DNA of 64,000 nt from UBA12170 sp964293475 (GCA_964293475.1 CAXYYJ010000009.1:1-64000), one strand, 5' to 3'. Shown: positions 1-11,198, counted from the stretch's first letter. Numbers and translations are program-made. The notes: generated by a model not told the origin, from the sequence alone.

Positions 1-2550
1 TCCAGCTGAAGTCATAAGGCAAAGTACCTCCAGTCACAGTAACGTCAATGGCTCCAGTACTTTCGCCATGACAAGCCACATGCGTAATCAGATCCAGATT
101 AATTGTAGCGGCAGTAGCAGGTTCATTGATGGTTACAGACTGGGCCAGTGTTTGGCAATTGTTATTGTCTTTAACCACAATTTGATAGGTTCCTGCAGGA
201 AGGTTGGTGAAAATATTCGAAGGCTGGAAGTTGGCACCATTATCTTTGGAATAGGTGTAGGGTGTGGTTCCGCCCGTGGCATTAACTGTGATGGTTCCAG
301 AAGATTCTCCCAAACAGTTAACATCGGTTTTATTAGTAGTAAAACTAATCGCATTAGGTTGTGTTATTGTATGAGGGCCGGAAGAAGCGCTACAACCGTT
401 GGCATCGAGGACAGTCAGACTGTAATTACCCGGGCCAATATTGGTCAGGTCTTCAGTATTGGGGTTCACAAAATTACTCCAGGTGCTGCTCCAGAGGTAA
501 GTGTAAGGAGCAGTTCCGCCAATTACACTCATGTTCATAGTTCCATTGTTGGCACCGTAACAGGTTACATTGGTGGCCCCCATAAAAGTTACCGAAAGAC
601 TGTTAGCGGGTTCATTTATCAGATAAGCAGGACTTGTGGTCTCACAGCCATTGTCATCCGTTACCACAAGGGTATAGCTGCCAGCAGGCAGGATGTCAAT
701 ATCTTCCGAAGAAGCAGTAAATCCCCCAGGTCCAGTCCAGCTGAAGTCATAAGGCAAAGTACCTCCAGTCACAGTAACGTCAATGGCTCCTGTACTATCG
801 CCATGACAATTTACATGGGTAATAAAATCTAATTGAATGGTTGCTGTAGTAGCAGGTTGATTGATAGTTACAGATTGGGCCAGTGTTTGACAATCATTAT
901 TGTCATTAACCACAATTTGATAAGTTCCAGCAGGAAGGTTGGTGAAAATATTCGAAGGCTGGAAACTCAGGCCATTATCTTTTGAATAAGTGAAAGGATT
1001 GGTTCCTCCAGTGGCATTAACAGTGATAGTTCCAGAAGATTCTCCCACACAGTTAACATCGGTTTTGATGGTAGTAAAACTAATGGCATCGGGTTGTGTG
1101 ATTGTATGTGGTCCGCTAGAAGCACTACAGCCGTTGGCATCGACTACTGTCAAAGTGTAATCGCCTGGGCCAATGTCTGTTAAATCTTCAATACCGGGGT
1201 TCACAAAATTACTCCAGGTACTGCTCCAGAGATACGAGTATTGGGTAGTTCCGCCACTTACACTCATGGCCATGGTTCCATCGTCTTTTTCAAAACAGGT
1301 AACATTGGTGGAACCATTCCAATCAATTGAAAGGGTTGATGTTGGTTGTGCAACAAAAAATGGACCTGCTGTTACATGACAACTATTTTGGTCTAATACT
1401 GATACAGTATAATTGCCAGATTTTAAATCGGAAATATCTTCATCATTACTTGTAAAACCCGCTGGCCCCGTCCAACTATAGGTGTACGGAGGAATTCCTA
1501 AAGTAACCGTGATATCAATGGAGCCCGCATTATTGCCAAAGCAATCAACATCTGTAATCTGATCGAGTGTGACTAAAATTCCTGTTGATGGTTGATTTAT
1601 AGTAACAGGCTGCATAGAAGAAAGACAGTTATTATGGTCTTTAACAATGACCTCATAAACGCCAGCATTCAGATTGGTGAAAATATTTAAAGGCTGAAAG
1701 TTAGTTCCATTATCTATAGAATATAAATAGGGAGAAACACCTCCATTGGCAATTATTTCAATTTCTCCATCCGAATCTCCAAAACAAACAATATCAGTTA
1801 CAGAAACATTAAAACTGATACTTTGAGGCTGTAATATGGTATAATCATCTGTAAGTAATAAAATGCATCCATTAGCATCGAATATGGTGAGGTTGTAGAC
1901 CCCAGGCCCAAGGTTTGTTAAATCTTCGGTATTGGGGTTCACAAAATTGCTCCAGGTGCTGCTCCATATATAATTATAGGGAGCTGTTCCTCCAATTACT
2001 GTCATGCTAATGGTTCCATTATTGGCTCCAAAACAAGTTACATCGGTTTTCCCCATAAAAAATGCCTGGATTTCACTAATAGGTTGATTTACAACGAATG
2101 TAGCGATTGAAGTTTGGCAATTATTGGCATCTGTTACAACCAATCCATAACTTCCGGCCTCTAAATGGTCGATATCTTCGGTGGAGGCAGTAAATCCCCC
2201 GGGGCCTGTCCAGCTATAGCTGTAAGGTAAGGTACCGCCAGTAACAGTTACATTTATGGCGCCTGTATTTTCGTCATGACAACTCACATCGGTAATAAAA
2301 TCAAGAGATATATTAGCCTCGTTATTAGGTTGAGTGATGGTAACAGTTTGAGCCGGAGTTAGACAACCGTTATGGTCTTTAACTACTATTTGATAGGTTC
2401 CCGCCGATAGGTTGGTGAAAATATTCGATGATTGGAAGCTAATTCCATTATCCTTGGAATAGGTGTATGTTGTGGTGCCTCCTGTTGCAGTCACTTCGAT
2501 GCTTCCTGTGGAAAAACCAAAGCAAAGCACATCGGTTTCCTGAATACTAA
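1..2550 (-). repeat. 735-bp higher-order tandem repeat (three SprB modules per unit)
   Basis: The coding sequence repeats closely with a period of 735 bp: the same stretch begins at 1, 736 and 1471, and then at 2209 (738 bp). A second landmark repeats at 166, 901, 1636 and 2374 with the same spacing. Each unit holds three distinct module types of about 245 bp, so the array grew by copying three-module blocks. Copies 1 and 2 are the most alike. The array probably continues left of the window. Confidence 0.85.
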
Positions 2551-5500
2551 TAATTTCAACCATGCTTGCAGGCTCAACAATAAACAATTGTTTGTCTGCT
2601 GGAGAACAGCCTAAATTATCAACCACATGTATATGGTATTCACCCGCTTCCAGATTTGTAAATTGATTGTTGCCATCTATGGCATCACCAGTGTGATTGT
2701 CTGGGAAACTGATTGAAAATGCATAGGGTAATTGACCACCATTAGCACCAGCTTCAATTATTCCGCTAGGATCGCCTGAGCACAAAACATTATCAACTAC
2801 AAATGAATGATTGATAATCTGTGAGGGTGATGTCAAAATTATATACAAGGGCGGATTAATATCGCAACCCTTTGAATCGGAAATATTTAGCGTATAATTA
2901 CCAGCGCTGAGTCCTACGAAATTTCCGTGATTTTGACTTGTCCCACCATTAAGGGTGTAAGAAACTGGGGGTGTACCTCCAATAAAATTAACATGTATTT
3001 CACCATCAGAATAACCAAAACAAGAGGGATTTATATAATTCGAGCTATTCAGCACCAATTCAGCAGGCTGAAAGATTTCGACTTCGCCTCCATCAACCAC
3101 GCAGCCATTTAAATCCTTTACAAAAACATGGAATAATCCTGCTGGTAAATTGGTAAAATGCGAATATGTCTTGTAACCGGAAGATATATCCCCGGTGATA
3201 GAGTATCTTAAAGCATTTGTGCCACCTGATGCCACGATATCTATTTCGCCGGTTAAATCGCCAAAACAATTCTCAACATCAACCGTAGTTATATCCGAAA
3301 TAACTATTTGTGCAGGTTCAAGAATTTCGACAGGATTTAAATTATACTGGATTTCACAATATCTGCTATCTCTAACACGAACATCGTATAAGCCTGCTGA
3401 TAGATTGAAAAATTCTCTGGAAGTCTGCCAGTTTACTCCATTATCAATAGAATACTCATAGGGAGGTGTTCCAAAATTTGCTGTAATCTTTATATATCCT
3501 TCATCATTACCAAAGCAAGAGGTAATGTCAATAGTTTCAACCCTGGTAATGACAAGCTCCTCCGGATTTATTAATTCAACTGGATTTCCATCATACGAAA
3601 ACATACATCCGTTAAAATCTTCTGCTGTTAAAGAATAGTATCCAGCACCCAAACCGAAAAAATCGCCGGTGAGATTTGACATTTCGCCGGGAGTATTTTC
3701 ATTTAATCTATAAATGATGGGCCCTGTGCCGCCTGTAACCCTGAAGTGGATTTCCCCATCAATCTCGTCATGACAGCTGATGTCTGAAACATCTAACAAG
3801 CTCAATGTCATGCCGGTGGTTGGTTCTAAGATTTGATAATCGCCCCCTGTTTGCTCGCAATTATTCGCATCTTTAACTACTACAGAATAAATGCCTGCAA
3901 AAAGATCGTTTAAATCTTCATCTGTAGAAAACGGCGAACCGTTCTTAAACCAGTTGTAGTTATAGGGTTGAATTCCATTGGTTACAGTTATATCAATCGA
4001 GCCATCATTTCCGCCAATACAAGTAGTATGTGTCAATAGAGCATCAATATCAATAGGATCGGGTTCTGTTACCGTAAAAATCTGACTAATTTGACAATCA
4101 TTGGCATCGGTTACTAATAGAAAGTAATCTCCTGCTTCCAGATGATTAATGAAATTGGTATTGTTGGGGAGTGTACCGTTGAATCCTGTCCACTGATAAT
4201 TGTAAGGTTCCGATCCACCGGAAATAATAACACTCACGGCTCCTGTATTATCCCCATGACAAAGAACAGCTGTAATTTGATAGGAAAGTACCTGCAAGGC
4301 TGCATCTGGTTGCTCTATTTCAACGGTTTTGGTTTGTGAAAGACAATTGTTGGCATCCTTAACTTGCAAAATATAGGTGGATGGTGGCAAGTTGGAAAAT
4401 ATGCTATTATCCACAAAAGTAATACCTCCATCGATGCTGTACTTGTAATTTGGTTCGCCACCTGTGGCATTTATTTCTATTCTGCCGTTATTATTACCAA
4501 AACAATCCACATTTTCCATCTGGTAAGTAAAAGTTAAGAGCGCTGGTTCATTAATAGAATAGGGGCCTCCAACCTTTTGGCAATTATGTGCATCGGTTAC
4601 GGTAAGTTTGTAGCGACCAGCTTCTAAATTTGCCAAATCCATGGTGCCAGGGTTTGCAAATCCGGGATCATCCAGGTTAACCCATTCGAAGGTAAACCCA
4701 CCTGCTCCACCGCTCACTGTCACGTCTATAGCTCCATTTTGGTTACCATTGCAATCAATATTAGTGAGTGAGACGAGCACTATGTTTATGGCAGAAACAG
4801 GTTGAATGGTAACTGGTTCAACCGCAGAAAAGCATGTGTTGGAGACCTTTACCTGTAAATTGTAATTACCGGCACCGAGGTTCTGGAATAAATTGGATAG
4901 CTGCCACGAAGCTCCACCATTGATGCTGTATTGATAAGTGCCATTACCGCCGGTAGCATTAATTAGGATTTCAGCATTATTGACTCCAAAACAATCAATT
5001 TCGTTAATGGTATAACTAAATACTATCGGTTCAGGTTGATCTATTTGAATGGATGCTGTGGAAGCTGTGCAATCATTGGCATCTTTAACAATCACACTGT
5101 ACACATTGGGGTCTAAACCATAGAAATCGCCTGTATATTGCCAGGAGATGCCGCCATCAATACTAAAAGAATAGGGATGAGCTCCTCCGGTTGCACTTAC
5201 ATGAATCTGACCGTTTCCTGCCTCATAACAGGTAACATCGCTCGAGCTCGTAACTTGGATAGTTAATGCTGATGGCTGTAAGATTTCATAATTTGGGCTT
5301 GTTGCAACACAACCGTTCTGATCGGTGAGCGATAGCCTGTAAATTCCGGCTCCCAGATCGTATAAGTCTTCCCAATCGGAGAAGAAATTGCCATTTTTTG
5401 TCCAAACTTTGGTATAGTTGGGTGTTCCTCCCGCAATGGTAACACCTATTTCGCCATTTTGGTCTCCATTACAGCCCAATTGTTGAATAAAATCGAGAGT

Positions 5501-8500
5501 AATATTTATTTGACTTGGGGCTGTGATATCAACAGACTGAGCCGCTGTTTCACAGTTGTGATTGTCTTTTACTACAACACTATAATTCCCGTTAGGGAGG
5601 TTAGAAAATTGATAGGCTCCAAATTGTGGGGGCGATGACCAATTAACTCCGCCATCAATGGAAAATACATAATTTGGCGTGCCGCCACCAGGAGTGATAC
5701 GAATAGTTCCATTGGTATATCCATAGCATAAATTATTGACCTGTGTTATTTGACTTGCTAAAGCTGAAGCAGGTTCATGAATTTCTCTGGTTTTATTGGG
5801 CCCCGAACAACCATTTCCGTCTGTAACTGAAATAGTATATGTTGCAGCATTTAGATTTTGAAAACGATTGTTGATATCAACCACATCGCCCGAATGCTCG
5901 ATTGGAGTGAGTATTGAAAAAGTATAATTACCAACGCCACCTGTGGCAGAGGCTTGTATCGTACCATCGTTGCCGCCGAAACATGACACATCGTTTAACG
6001 GGAAAGAATTGTTGGTAATTGCAGCTGGACTTGTTAATACAATATTCCCACTATTTGTGGAGCAATCATTATCATCCTTAATCCGGATATTATAAGTGCC
6101 TGCAGGCAATCCTGAAAAATATCCAGTCGGCTGCCAATTTGTTCCATCCTTAGAATATTGAATATTTCCGGTTCCGCCTTCATAGGAAATATCAATAATT
6201 CCACTGCTTACTCCATTACAAAGCGGATGTGTAATATTCAGATATTGTTGTGTTAGCTCATCAGGTTGGTCAATATCATAGTATCCCCCATCAATTATGC
6301 AATTCCTGGAATCTTTAACCTGAATATGATAAGATCCAGCGGCTAAACCCATAAAATGATTGTTGTTTGACCACTGATTTTCTATAATAGAGTATCGCAA
6401 GGCGCCGGTACCGCCTGAGGCGAGAATGGTTATTTCTCCCTGGGTATTTCCAAAACAAGTCGTAATATCAACTACGCTCACATCGCTAATTTGAATTTCC
6501 GTTGGCTCTGTAATTATGATAGGATTATTAGCATATGGCATGCTGCAACCTTTATTATCCTTTATCCAAACATTATAATTACCAGCTGCGAGCCCAGTAA
6601 ATGACGAATTTGATGAATAGTTAAAATCGCCTGATATAGAATACATTAAAGGTGCTGTTCCTCCACTTGCACTGATATGAATCTCTCCGGTTAAATCACC
6701 ATGACAATCTTCAATATTTACTTTAGAAACATTGGTGATATTTAAAGCAGCAGGATTGATAATGACCACAGGAATGCCACTGTAAATCACATTACAACCA
6801 TTATTATCTTCAACTGAAACTATATAAGCACCGCCCGTCAGATTTTCAAATAGCCCAGAATTATTAGATAGCTCATTCGATTGTCCCTGGTTTAAAAAAT
6901 AGGTATAGCCTGGTGTTCCTCCGGTTGCAGTAATATGAATATACCCATCCATATCACCATGACAAGTTACTTGAGCAGAAGATGTTACACTAGTGATAGA
7001 TAATGCTAAGAGTGGCTCTGAGATATTATAAATTTGCGAAACAATGCTACAACTATTGGCATCGGTAACTTCCAATTCATAGGATCCCGCGGGAATAAAA
7101 AACAAATTCTCCGTAAATCTATATGAACTTCCGTTTCTTCGCCACTCATACTGAAATGGCGGAGTGCCACCGGTCACCGTTACTTCGATACTTCCGGTGG
7201 ATTGTCCCTTGCAAAGAACATTTTGAATATCATCTAAATGAATACTTAGGCCATTGGCGGGTTCATCAACCACAAAAGTTGCATTAATGCTGCAAAGATT
7301 CAAATCTTCAACTATCAGATAATAGGTGCCTGATTGAAGTCCTGTAATAAGATACTGGTTTGGGTAAGGAGTTCCGTCTTCATAGGTCCAATAATAATTA
7401 TAATGCGGCGGACCATTCAACAAACGGGTACCTCCCTGAATATTAACACCAATGGATCCATCGCTTCCGCCCGCACAACTTACATCTTCTACAACACTAC
7501 TTTGCATAGTTAATGCCGCAGCTGGCTGGTTTAATACTACATTTTCAATGGCACTCAAACAATCGTTGGCGTCCTTTATCTGTATGGAATAATTGCCAGC
7601 CAAGAGGTTATGGTAAGTGGTACTTGAAATAAATGATCCTGAATTGAGCTTTGTTAAATAGGATGGTGTTCCTCCCTGAATATTGACAATCTCTATTTCC
7701 CCGGTTGAATCCCCATGACAATTCACGTGGGTTAAAATACTATCAAATGTTATCTCGTTGGGTTCAATGATTTCAAACGATACCGAATCAGCGCAATATA
7801 AATTATCTGTTACTTCAACGGTATAAATTCCTGGTTCCTGATCGGCTATATTTTGATCCGTTGATATCAGAACACCATTTGTTGTCCATCGGTAGCTATA
7901 AGGCGAAGTTCCGCCAGCAACAGATATATTTATGGCTCCATCGGTTTCTCCATAACAACTGATATGCTGAATGGCACCATTAAGTTGAATGGAAAGGGGT
8001 GCCGCTGGCTGAGAAACAGCTATTCCAGTAAGTGTAATATTACATGCGTTTAGGTCATAAATTGTTACATTATATAATCCCGCTGACAATCCGTTTATTG
8101 GGTTGGTTGTTCCTCCATTGGACCAGGAATAGGTATATGGAGACGTTCCTCCTGTTACATTTAACTGAATCTGTCCTGTGTTGTCTCCAAAACAACTCAC
8201 GTTGGTTACTGATGCATTGGCAGCTAAAGTTGCTGCAGGTTGCGTTATCAAGATGTCTCCAGTTTCCTGACAACCATTCGCATCTTTCACACCAACACTA
8301 TAGGTTCCTGGCGACAAGCTGCCAAAAAAACCAGATGATTGCCAGGTTGCTCCTCCATTTTTACTATAGTTATATGCTGGTGTTCCACCACTTGCCGAGA
8401 TTGATATGGTTCCATTTCCAGCACCAAAACAAGTAACATCAGTCTGGGCCAAGGTGTATTCGAGCTCAGAAGGCTGCTCTATTAAAACTGATACTGCAAC

Positions 8501-10849
8501 AGGAACACTCTCGCAAGAATTATCGTCGGTAACAACTACTGAATATGTTCCTGGCGACAGGTTTGAAATAGTGGATGTAGTTTCATAAAACCCAGGAACA
8601 CCCATTTTACTCCAAACATAGTAGTAGGGTGGCGTCCCACCAGATACTGAAACACTTATACTTCCATTTTCCGCTCCATGACAGGTTATTTGAACTATCG
8701 AAGCATAGGCACTCAATAAATCCTGTAAAGGTTCTGTTACTGTAAAATTGAAAGTTTTGGTACAGGAATTATCATCAGTTACCTGCAGGTTATAACTGCC
8801 CGCTTGCAGATTGGTAATATCTTCTAAAATAATTATATCGCCATTGGGATACGTCCAGCTATAATCCAGCGTTCCTGTTCCCCCTGTTACGGTTACCTGT
8901 ATGGCTCCAGAGCTATCTCCGTGACAGCCCACAGGCTGAGTATTAGAAGCTGCAAGTATAATATCCGCAGGTTCGGTTATGGTAACAGGTTGTGTTTCCT
9001 GACAATCATTCGCATCTTTTACAACTACGCTATAGGTTCCTGGCGACAAGCTGCCAAAAAAACCAGACGATTGCCATGTTACTCCTCCATCTTTGCTGTA
9101 GCTATATGCTGGTGTTCCACCACTTGCCGAGATTGATATGGTTCCATTTCCAGCTCCAAAACAAGTAATATTCGTCGGGGCAAAGGTGTATTCGAGCTTA
9201 GAAGGTTCTGTTATTGTAATGGTAACAGGGTCAGAAGCATCCACACAACCATTTAAATCACTGACAGTTATCTCATAGGTTCCGGCTGGCAGCCCATACC
9301 AGGTTTTACTGGCTGGATCGTAATGGGTAGCGCTGTCTATGGCTGGGACGATATCCCAATCAAACACATTAATTCCTCCGATTGCTGAACATTGAATTTC
9401 TCCATCGGCAATACCATTGCAGGAAGCATTTGACAAAGGGGAAGATAGATTTTCTACAGAATCTGGTTCGCTTACAATAATGCCATAAATTGGTTTTATG
9501 CATCCATGACCATCCTTTACAACAAAATTATAGCTCCCGTTGCTAAGTCCTGAAAAAACACTGTCAGAAACAAAGGATTCCACACCATCAATTAAATCAA
9601 ATTGGTACGGAGATGTTCCTGCAGTGGGATGTAGAATAATTATACCATTGGATGAATTATAGCAAATAGGATTATACACTTCAGGTTCTAAAAAGTATAC
9701 ATAATCATCTGGTTCATTCACAAAAACTATCGCGTCTAGCTCACAACCATGAGCATCCCTGACTTTGACGAGGTATTCCATTGACTCAAGATTATCAAAT
9801 GTATCACTGCTTTGCCAAGGTCTAAAGAGTGTTGGAGGAACACGATTCTTCCATAATTGATATTCGTATGGCGCAGTTCCCCCTTCTGCTCTAATGACTA
9901 TTTTACCATTCCCACCACCATGGCAGGATACATCTTGTGGGGATAAACTTAATATTCCTAAGGGCTGTATTGGTTGGTTAATTTCTAAATATTTACGTTT
10001 CCCAGCACATCCTTCCTTATCAATAACATCAACCCAATAATAATCTGGGGGAAGATTCTTATATTTATTCTCAACTGGGTCAAATATACCATTATCCGGA
10101 GTTAAACTATAAATATAACCACCATTTCCTCCCTCTGCATCGCATTGTATTTGACCATCATCTGCTCCATTGCAGGTTACATGTTTTAATGTGTCAGACA
10201 AATTTTTAACTGAATCTGGTTCAGTTAGGATTATCGTGTCGATTAATGTACAAAGGTTTGCATCTCTAACTGTTATTAGATAAGAATTCGAATATAGGTT
10301 TTCAAATATTGTAGAAGTACCATATAAACCATTGTCTTTTCTATATTCATAGGGTGGCACACCACCAGAAACAGATGTTACTGTAATACTTCCATCATTT
10401 CCATCTTTACAAGTAACATCGTTAGATGTAATATCAGATATTAAAGGGAGTTCTGGTTGGCTAAGTCTTACTAATCTGGTTGGACTTAAACAACCTCCTG
10501 ATTCCACCCTTGTGTAATAGCCAGGAAAAACAGCTGGTAGGTTTTCAATGTGGTTGCTTGGTACTTCAACACCGTTTAAATAATATTTATATGATCCTGT
10601 ACCTCCAACACCTGTAATTGTAATACTTCCACTACTATCACCCTGGCATGCTATATTGGTTGAATCAATAAGATGATCCGGAAGTGTGCATTTACTCTCC
10701 TCCACCTTTTTTTCCTTCTCCAGGTCCTGGGCAAATACCTGCGCACTGTGGAAATAAATAAATAAACTAATTAAAATATATAAAAACGACTTAGTGGTTA
10801 GAGTATAGATTTGCAAGAAAAGCTTTAATCCGTGGGATAATTGTTTCAT
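1..10849 (-). CDS. giant SprB-repeat surface adhesin, 3' end outside window
   Basis: One minus-strand frame stays in register from the ATG at 10849 to the left edge (about 3,616 codons, no stop yet). I checked the frame at ten places, always finding the same module cysteine or aromatic in phase. Residues 1-45 form a long signal peptide: hydrophobic stretch FLYILISLFIYF, likely cut after VFA before QDLEK. The rest is about 44 modules of roughly 82 residues, each with a GGxxPYxYxW-like core, a GxYxxxVxDxxGC segment and a V(T/N)C(F/H/Y)G(D/N) segment. These are SprB-type repeats, found in large cell-surface adhesins that are moved by the gliding motor and exported by the type IX secretion system. 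Export and surface location are inferred, because the C-terminal sorting domain lies beyond the window. No Bacteroidota promoter box was found upstream. Confidence 0.9.
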   Translation of the reverse strand, partial: MKQLSHGLKLFLQIYTLTTKSFLYILISLFIYFHSAQVFAQDLEKEKKVEESKCTLPDHLIDSTNIACQGDSSGSITITGVGGTGSYKYYLNGVEVPSNHIENLPAVFPGYYTRVESGGCLSPTRLVRLSQPELPLISDITSNDVTCKDGNDGSITVTSVSGGVPPYEYRKDNGLYGTSTIFENLYSNSYLITVRDANLCTLIDTIILTEPDSVKNLSDTLKHVTCNGADDGQIQCDAEGGNGGYIYSLTPDNGIFDPVENKYKNLPPDYYWVDVIDKEGCAGKRKYLEINQPIQPLGILSLSPQDVSCHGGGNGKIVIRAEGGTAPYEYQLWKNRVPPTLFRPWQSSDTFDNLESMEYLVKVRDAHGCELDAIVFVNEPDDYVYFLEPEVYNPICYNSSNGIIILHPTAGTSPYQFDLIDGVESFVSDSVFSGLSNGSYNFVVKDGHGCIKPIYGIIVSEPDSVENLSSPLSNASCNGIADGEIQCSAIGGINVFDWDIVPAIDSATHYDPASKTWYGLPAGTYEITVSDLNGCVDASDPVTITITEPSKLEYTFAPTNITCFGAGNGTISISASGGTPAYSYSKDGGVTWQSSGFFGSLSPGTYSVVVKDANDCQETQPVTITEPADIILAASNTQPVGCHGDSSGAIQVTVTGGTGTLDYSWTYPNGDIIILEDITNLQAGSYNLQVTDDNSCTKTFNFTVTEPLQDLLSAYASIVQITCHGAENGSISVSVSGGTPPYYYVWSKMGVPGFYETTSTISNLSPGTYSVVVTDDNSCESVPVAVSVLIEQPSELEYTLAQTDVTCFGAGNGTISISASGGTPAYNYSKNGGATWQSSGFFGSLSPGTYSVGVKDANGCQETGDILITQPAATLAANASVTNVSCFGDNTGQIQLNVTGGTSPYTYSWSNGGTTNPINGLSAGLYNVTIYDLNACNITLTGIAVSQPAAPLSIQLNGAIQHISCYGETDGAINISVAGGTSPYSYRWTTNGVLISTDQNIADQEPGIYTVEVTDNLYCADSVSFEIIEPNEITFDSILTHVNCHGDSTGEIEIVNIQGGTPSYLTKLNSGSFISSTTYHNLLAGNYSIQIKDANDCLSAIENVVLNQPAAALTMQSSVVEDVSCAGGSDGSIGVNIQGGTRLLNGPPHYNYYWTYEDGTPYPNQYLITGLQSGTYYLIVEDLNLCSINATFVVDEPANGLSIHLDDIQNVLCKGQSTGSIEVTVTGGTPPFQYEWRRNGSSYRFTENLFFIPAGSYELEVTDANSCSIVSQIYNISEPLLALSITSVTSSAQVTCHGDMDGYIHITATGGTPGYTYFLNQGQSNELSNNSGLFENLTGGAYIVSVEDNNGCNVIYSGIPVVIINPAALNITNVSKVNIEDCHGDLTGEIHISASGGTAPLMYSISGDFNYSSNSSFTGLAAGNYNVWIKDNKGCSMPYANNPIIITEPTEIQISDVSVVDITTCFGNTQGEITILASGGTGALRYSIIENQWSNNNHFMGLAAGSYHIQVKDSRNCIIDGGYYDIDQPDELTQQYLNITHPLCNGVSSGIIDISYEGGTGNIQYSKDGTNWQPTGYFSGLPAGTYNIRIKDDNDCSTNSGNIVLTSPAAITNNSFPLNDVSCFGGNDGTIQASATGGVGNYTFSILTPIEHSGDVVDINNRFQNLNAATYTISVTDGNGCSGPNKTREIHEPASALASQITQVNNLCYGYTNGTIRITPGGGTPNYVFSIDGGVNWSSPPQFGAYQFSNLPNGNYSVVVKDNHNCETAAQSVDITAPSQINITLDFIQQLGCNGDQNGEIGVTIAGGTPNYTKVWTKNGNFFSDWEDLYDLGAGIYRLSLTDQNGCVATSPNYEILQPSALTIQVTSSSDVTCYEAGNGQIHVSATGGAHPYSFSIDGGISWQYTGDFYGLDPNVYSVIVKDANDCTASTASIQIDQPEPIVFSYTINEIDCFGVNNAEILINATGGNGTYQYSINGGASWQLSNLFQNLGAGNYNLQVKVSNTCFSAVEPVTIQPVSAINIVLVSLTNIDCNGNQNGAIDVTVSGGAGGFTFEWVNLDDPGFANPGTMDLANLEAGRYKLTVTDAHNCQKVGGPYSINEPALLTFTYQMENVDCFGNNNGRIEINATGGEPNYKYSIDGGITFVDNSIFSNLPPSTYILQVKDANNCLSQTKTVEIEQPDAALQVLSYQITAVLCHGDNTGAVSVIISGGSEPYNYQWTGFNGTLPNNTNFINHLEAGDYFLLVTDANDCQISQIFTVTEPDPIDIDALLTHTTCIGGNDGSIDITVTNGIQPYNYNWFKNGSPFSTDEDLNDLFAGIYSVVVKDANNCEQTGGDYQILEPTTGMTLSLLDVSDISCHDEIDGEIHFRVTGGTGPIIYRLNENTPGEMSNLTGDFFGLGAGYYSLTAEDFNGCMFSYDGNPVELINPEELVITRVETIDITSCFGNDEGYIKITANFGTPPYEYSIDNGVNWQTSREFFNLSAGLYDVRVRDSRYCEIQYNLNPVEILEPAQIVISDITTVDVENCFGDLTGEIDIVASGGTNALRYSITGDISSGYKTYSHFTNLPAGLFHVFVKDLNGCVVDGGEVEIFQPAELVLNSSNYINPSCFGYSDGEIHVNFIGGTPPVSYTLNGGTSQNHGNFVGLSAGNYTLNISDSKGCDINPPLYIILTSPSQIINHSFVVDNVLCSGDPSGIIEAGANGGQLPYAFSISFPDNHTGDAIDGNNQFTNLEAGEYHIHVVDNLGCSPADKQLFIVEPASMVEIISIQETDVLCFGFSTGSIEVTATGGTTTYTYSKDNGISFQSSNIFTNLSAGTYQIVVKDHNGCLTPAQTVTITQPNNEANISLDFITDVSCHDENTGAINVTVTGGTLPYSYSWTGPGGFTASTEDIDHLEAGSYGLVVTDANNCQTSIATFVVNQPISEIQAFFMGKTDVTCFGANNGTISMTVIGGTAPYNYIWSSTWSNFVNPNTEDLTNLGPGVYNLTIFDANGCILLLTDDYTILQPQSISFNVSVTDIVCFGDSDGEIEIIANGGVSPYLYSIDNGTNFQPLNIFTNLNAGVYEVIVKDHNNCLSSMQPVTINQPSTGILVTLDQITDVDCFGNNAGSIDITVTLGIPPYTYSWTGPAGFTSNDEDISDLKSGNYTVSVLDQNSCHVTAGPFFVAQPTSTLSIDWNGSTNVTCFEKDDGTMAMSVSGGTTQYSYLWSSTWSNFVNPGIEDLTDIGPGDYTLTVVDANGCSASSGPHTITQPDAISFTTIKTDVNCVGESSGTITVNATGGTNPFTYSKDNGLSFQPSNIFTNLPAGTYQIVVNDNNDCQTLAQSVTINQPATTATIQLDFITHVNCHGDSTGAIDVTVTGGTLPYDFSWTGPGGFTASSEDIDILPAGSYTLVVTDDNGCETTSPAYLINEPANSLSVTFMGATNVTCYGANNGTMNMSVIGGTAPYTYLWSSTWSNFVNPNTEDLTNIGPGNYSLTVLDANGCSASSGPHTITQPNAISFTTNKTDVNCLGESSGTITVNATGGTTPYTYSKDNGANFQPSNIFTNLPAGTYQIVVKDNNNCQTLAQSVTINEPATAATINLDLITHVACHGESTGAIDVTVTGGTLPYDFSW
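8263..9180 (-). repeat. 732-bp duplicated block within the SprB array
   Basis: About 180 bp starting at 8263 recur nearly unchanged starting at 8995, an offset of 732 bp or 244 codons, again three modules. The modules between are much less alike, which suggests a separate and fairly recent duplication or gene-conversion event. Confidence 0.75.
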
Positions 10850-11198
10850 AGGAATTGGATTAATGAATTGATTTTGTTAATGTGCGTGGTTTTTTAATAA
10901 TATTCTCGCGCTAATTTAACAATTTTTTTACGTTTGTGTTGTAAAAAAGTTGCCTTCAAATCAAAATAATCCCATCTAAAACGTCATATGATTAATTAAT
11001 CCATAAGTAACTGATATTTAATTATATAACAAATACAATGCAAATAGGTTTTATTATATCACTTTAGTAAAAAAAAATAGAAAATAATATAATAAAATGG
11101 GTCTTGATTGTTGGAAATCAGGATAATAATAAATAAAACTTTAGTGCGAAGCAGATCTTAATAAAAACGCAAAACAAATTTGCTAAAAGTAATCTTTC
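10850..11198. other. intergenic, leader of the giant adhesin
   Basis: A 349-bp AT-rich gap between the end of the alpha-2-macroglobulin gene and the start of the giant adhesin, both on the minus strand. I see no TAnnTTTG box on the minus strand, no convincing terminator hairpin and no small gene. Confidence 0.6.

Noticed and set aside
68..832. 254-codon plus-strand open frame (and a 130-codon one at 8044-8436)
   Set aside because: Both mirror the repetitive minus-strand SprB gene; the translations carry no recognisable domain, start or signal peptide, and repeat with the same 735-bp period.
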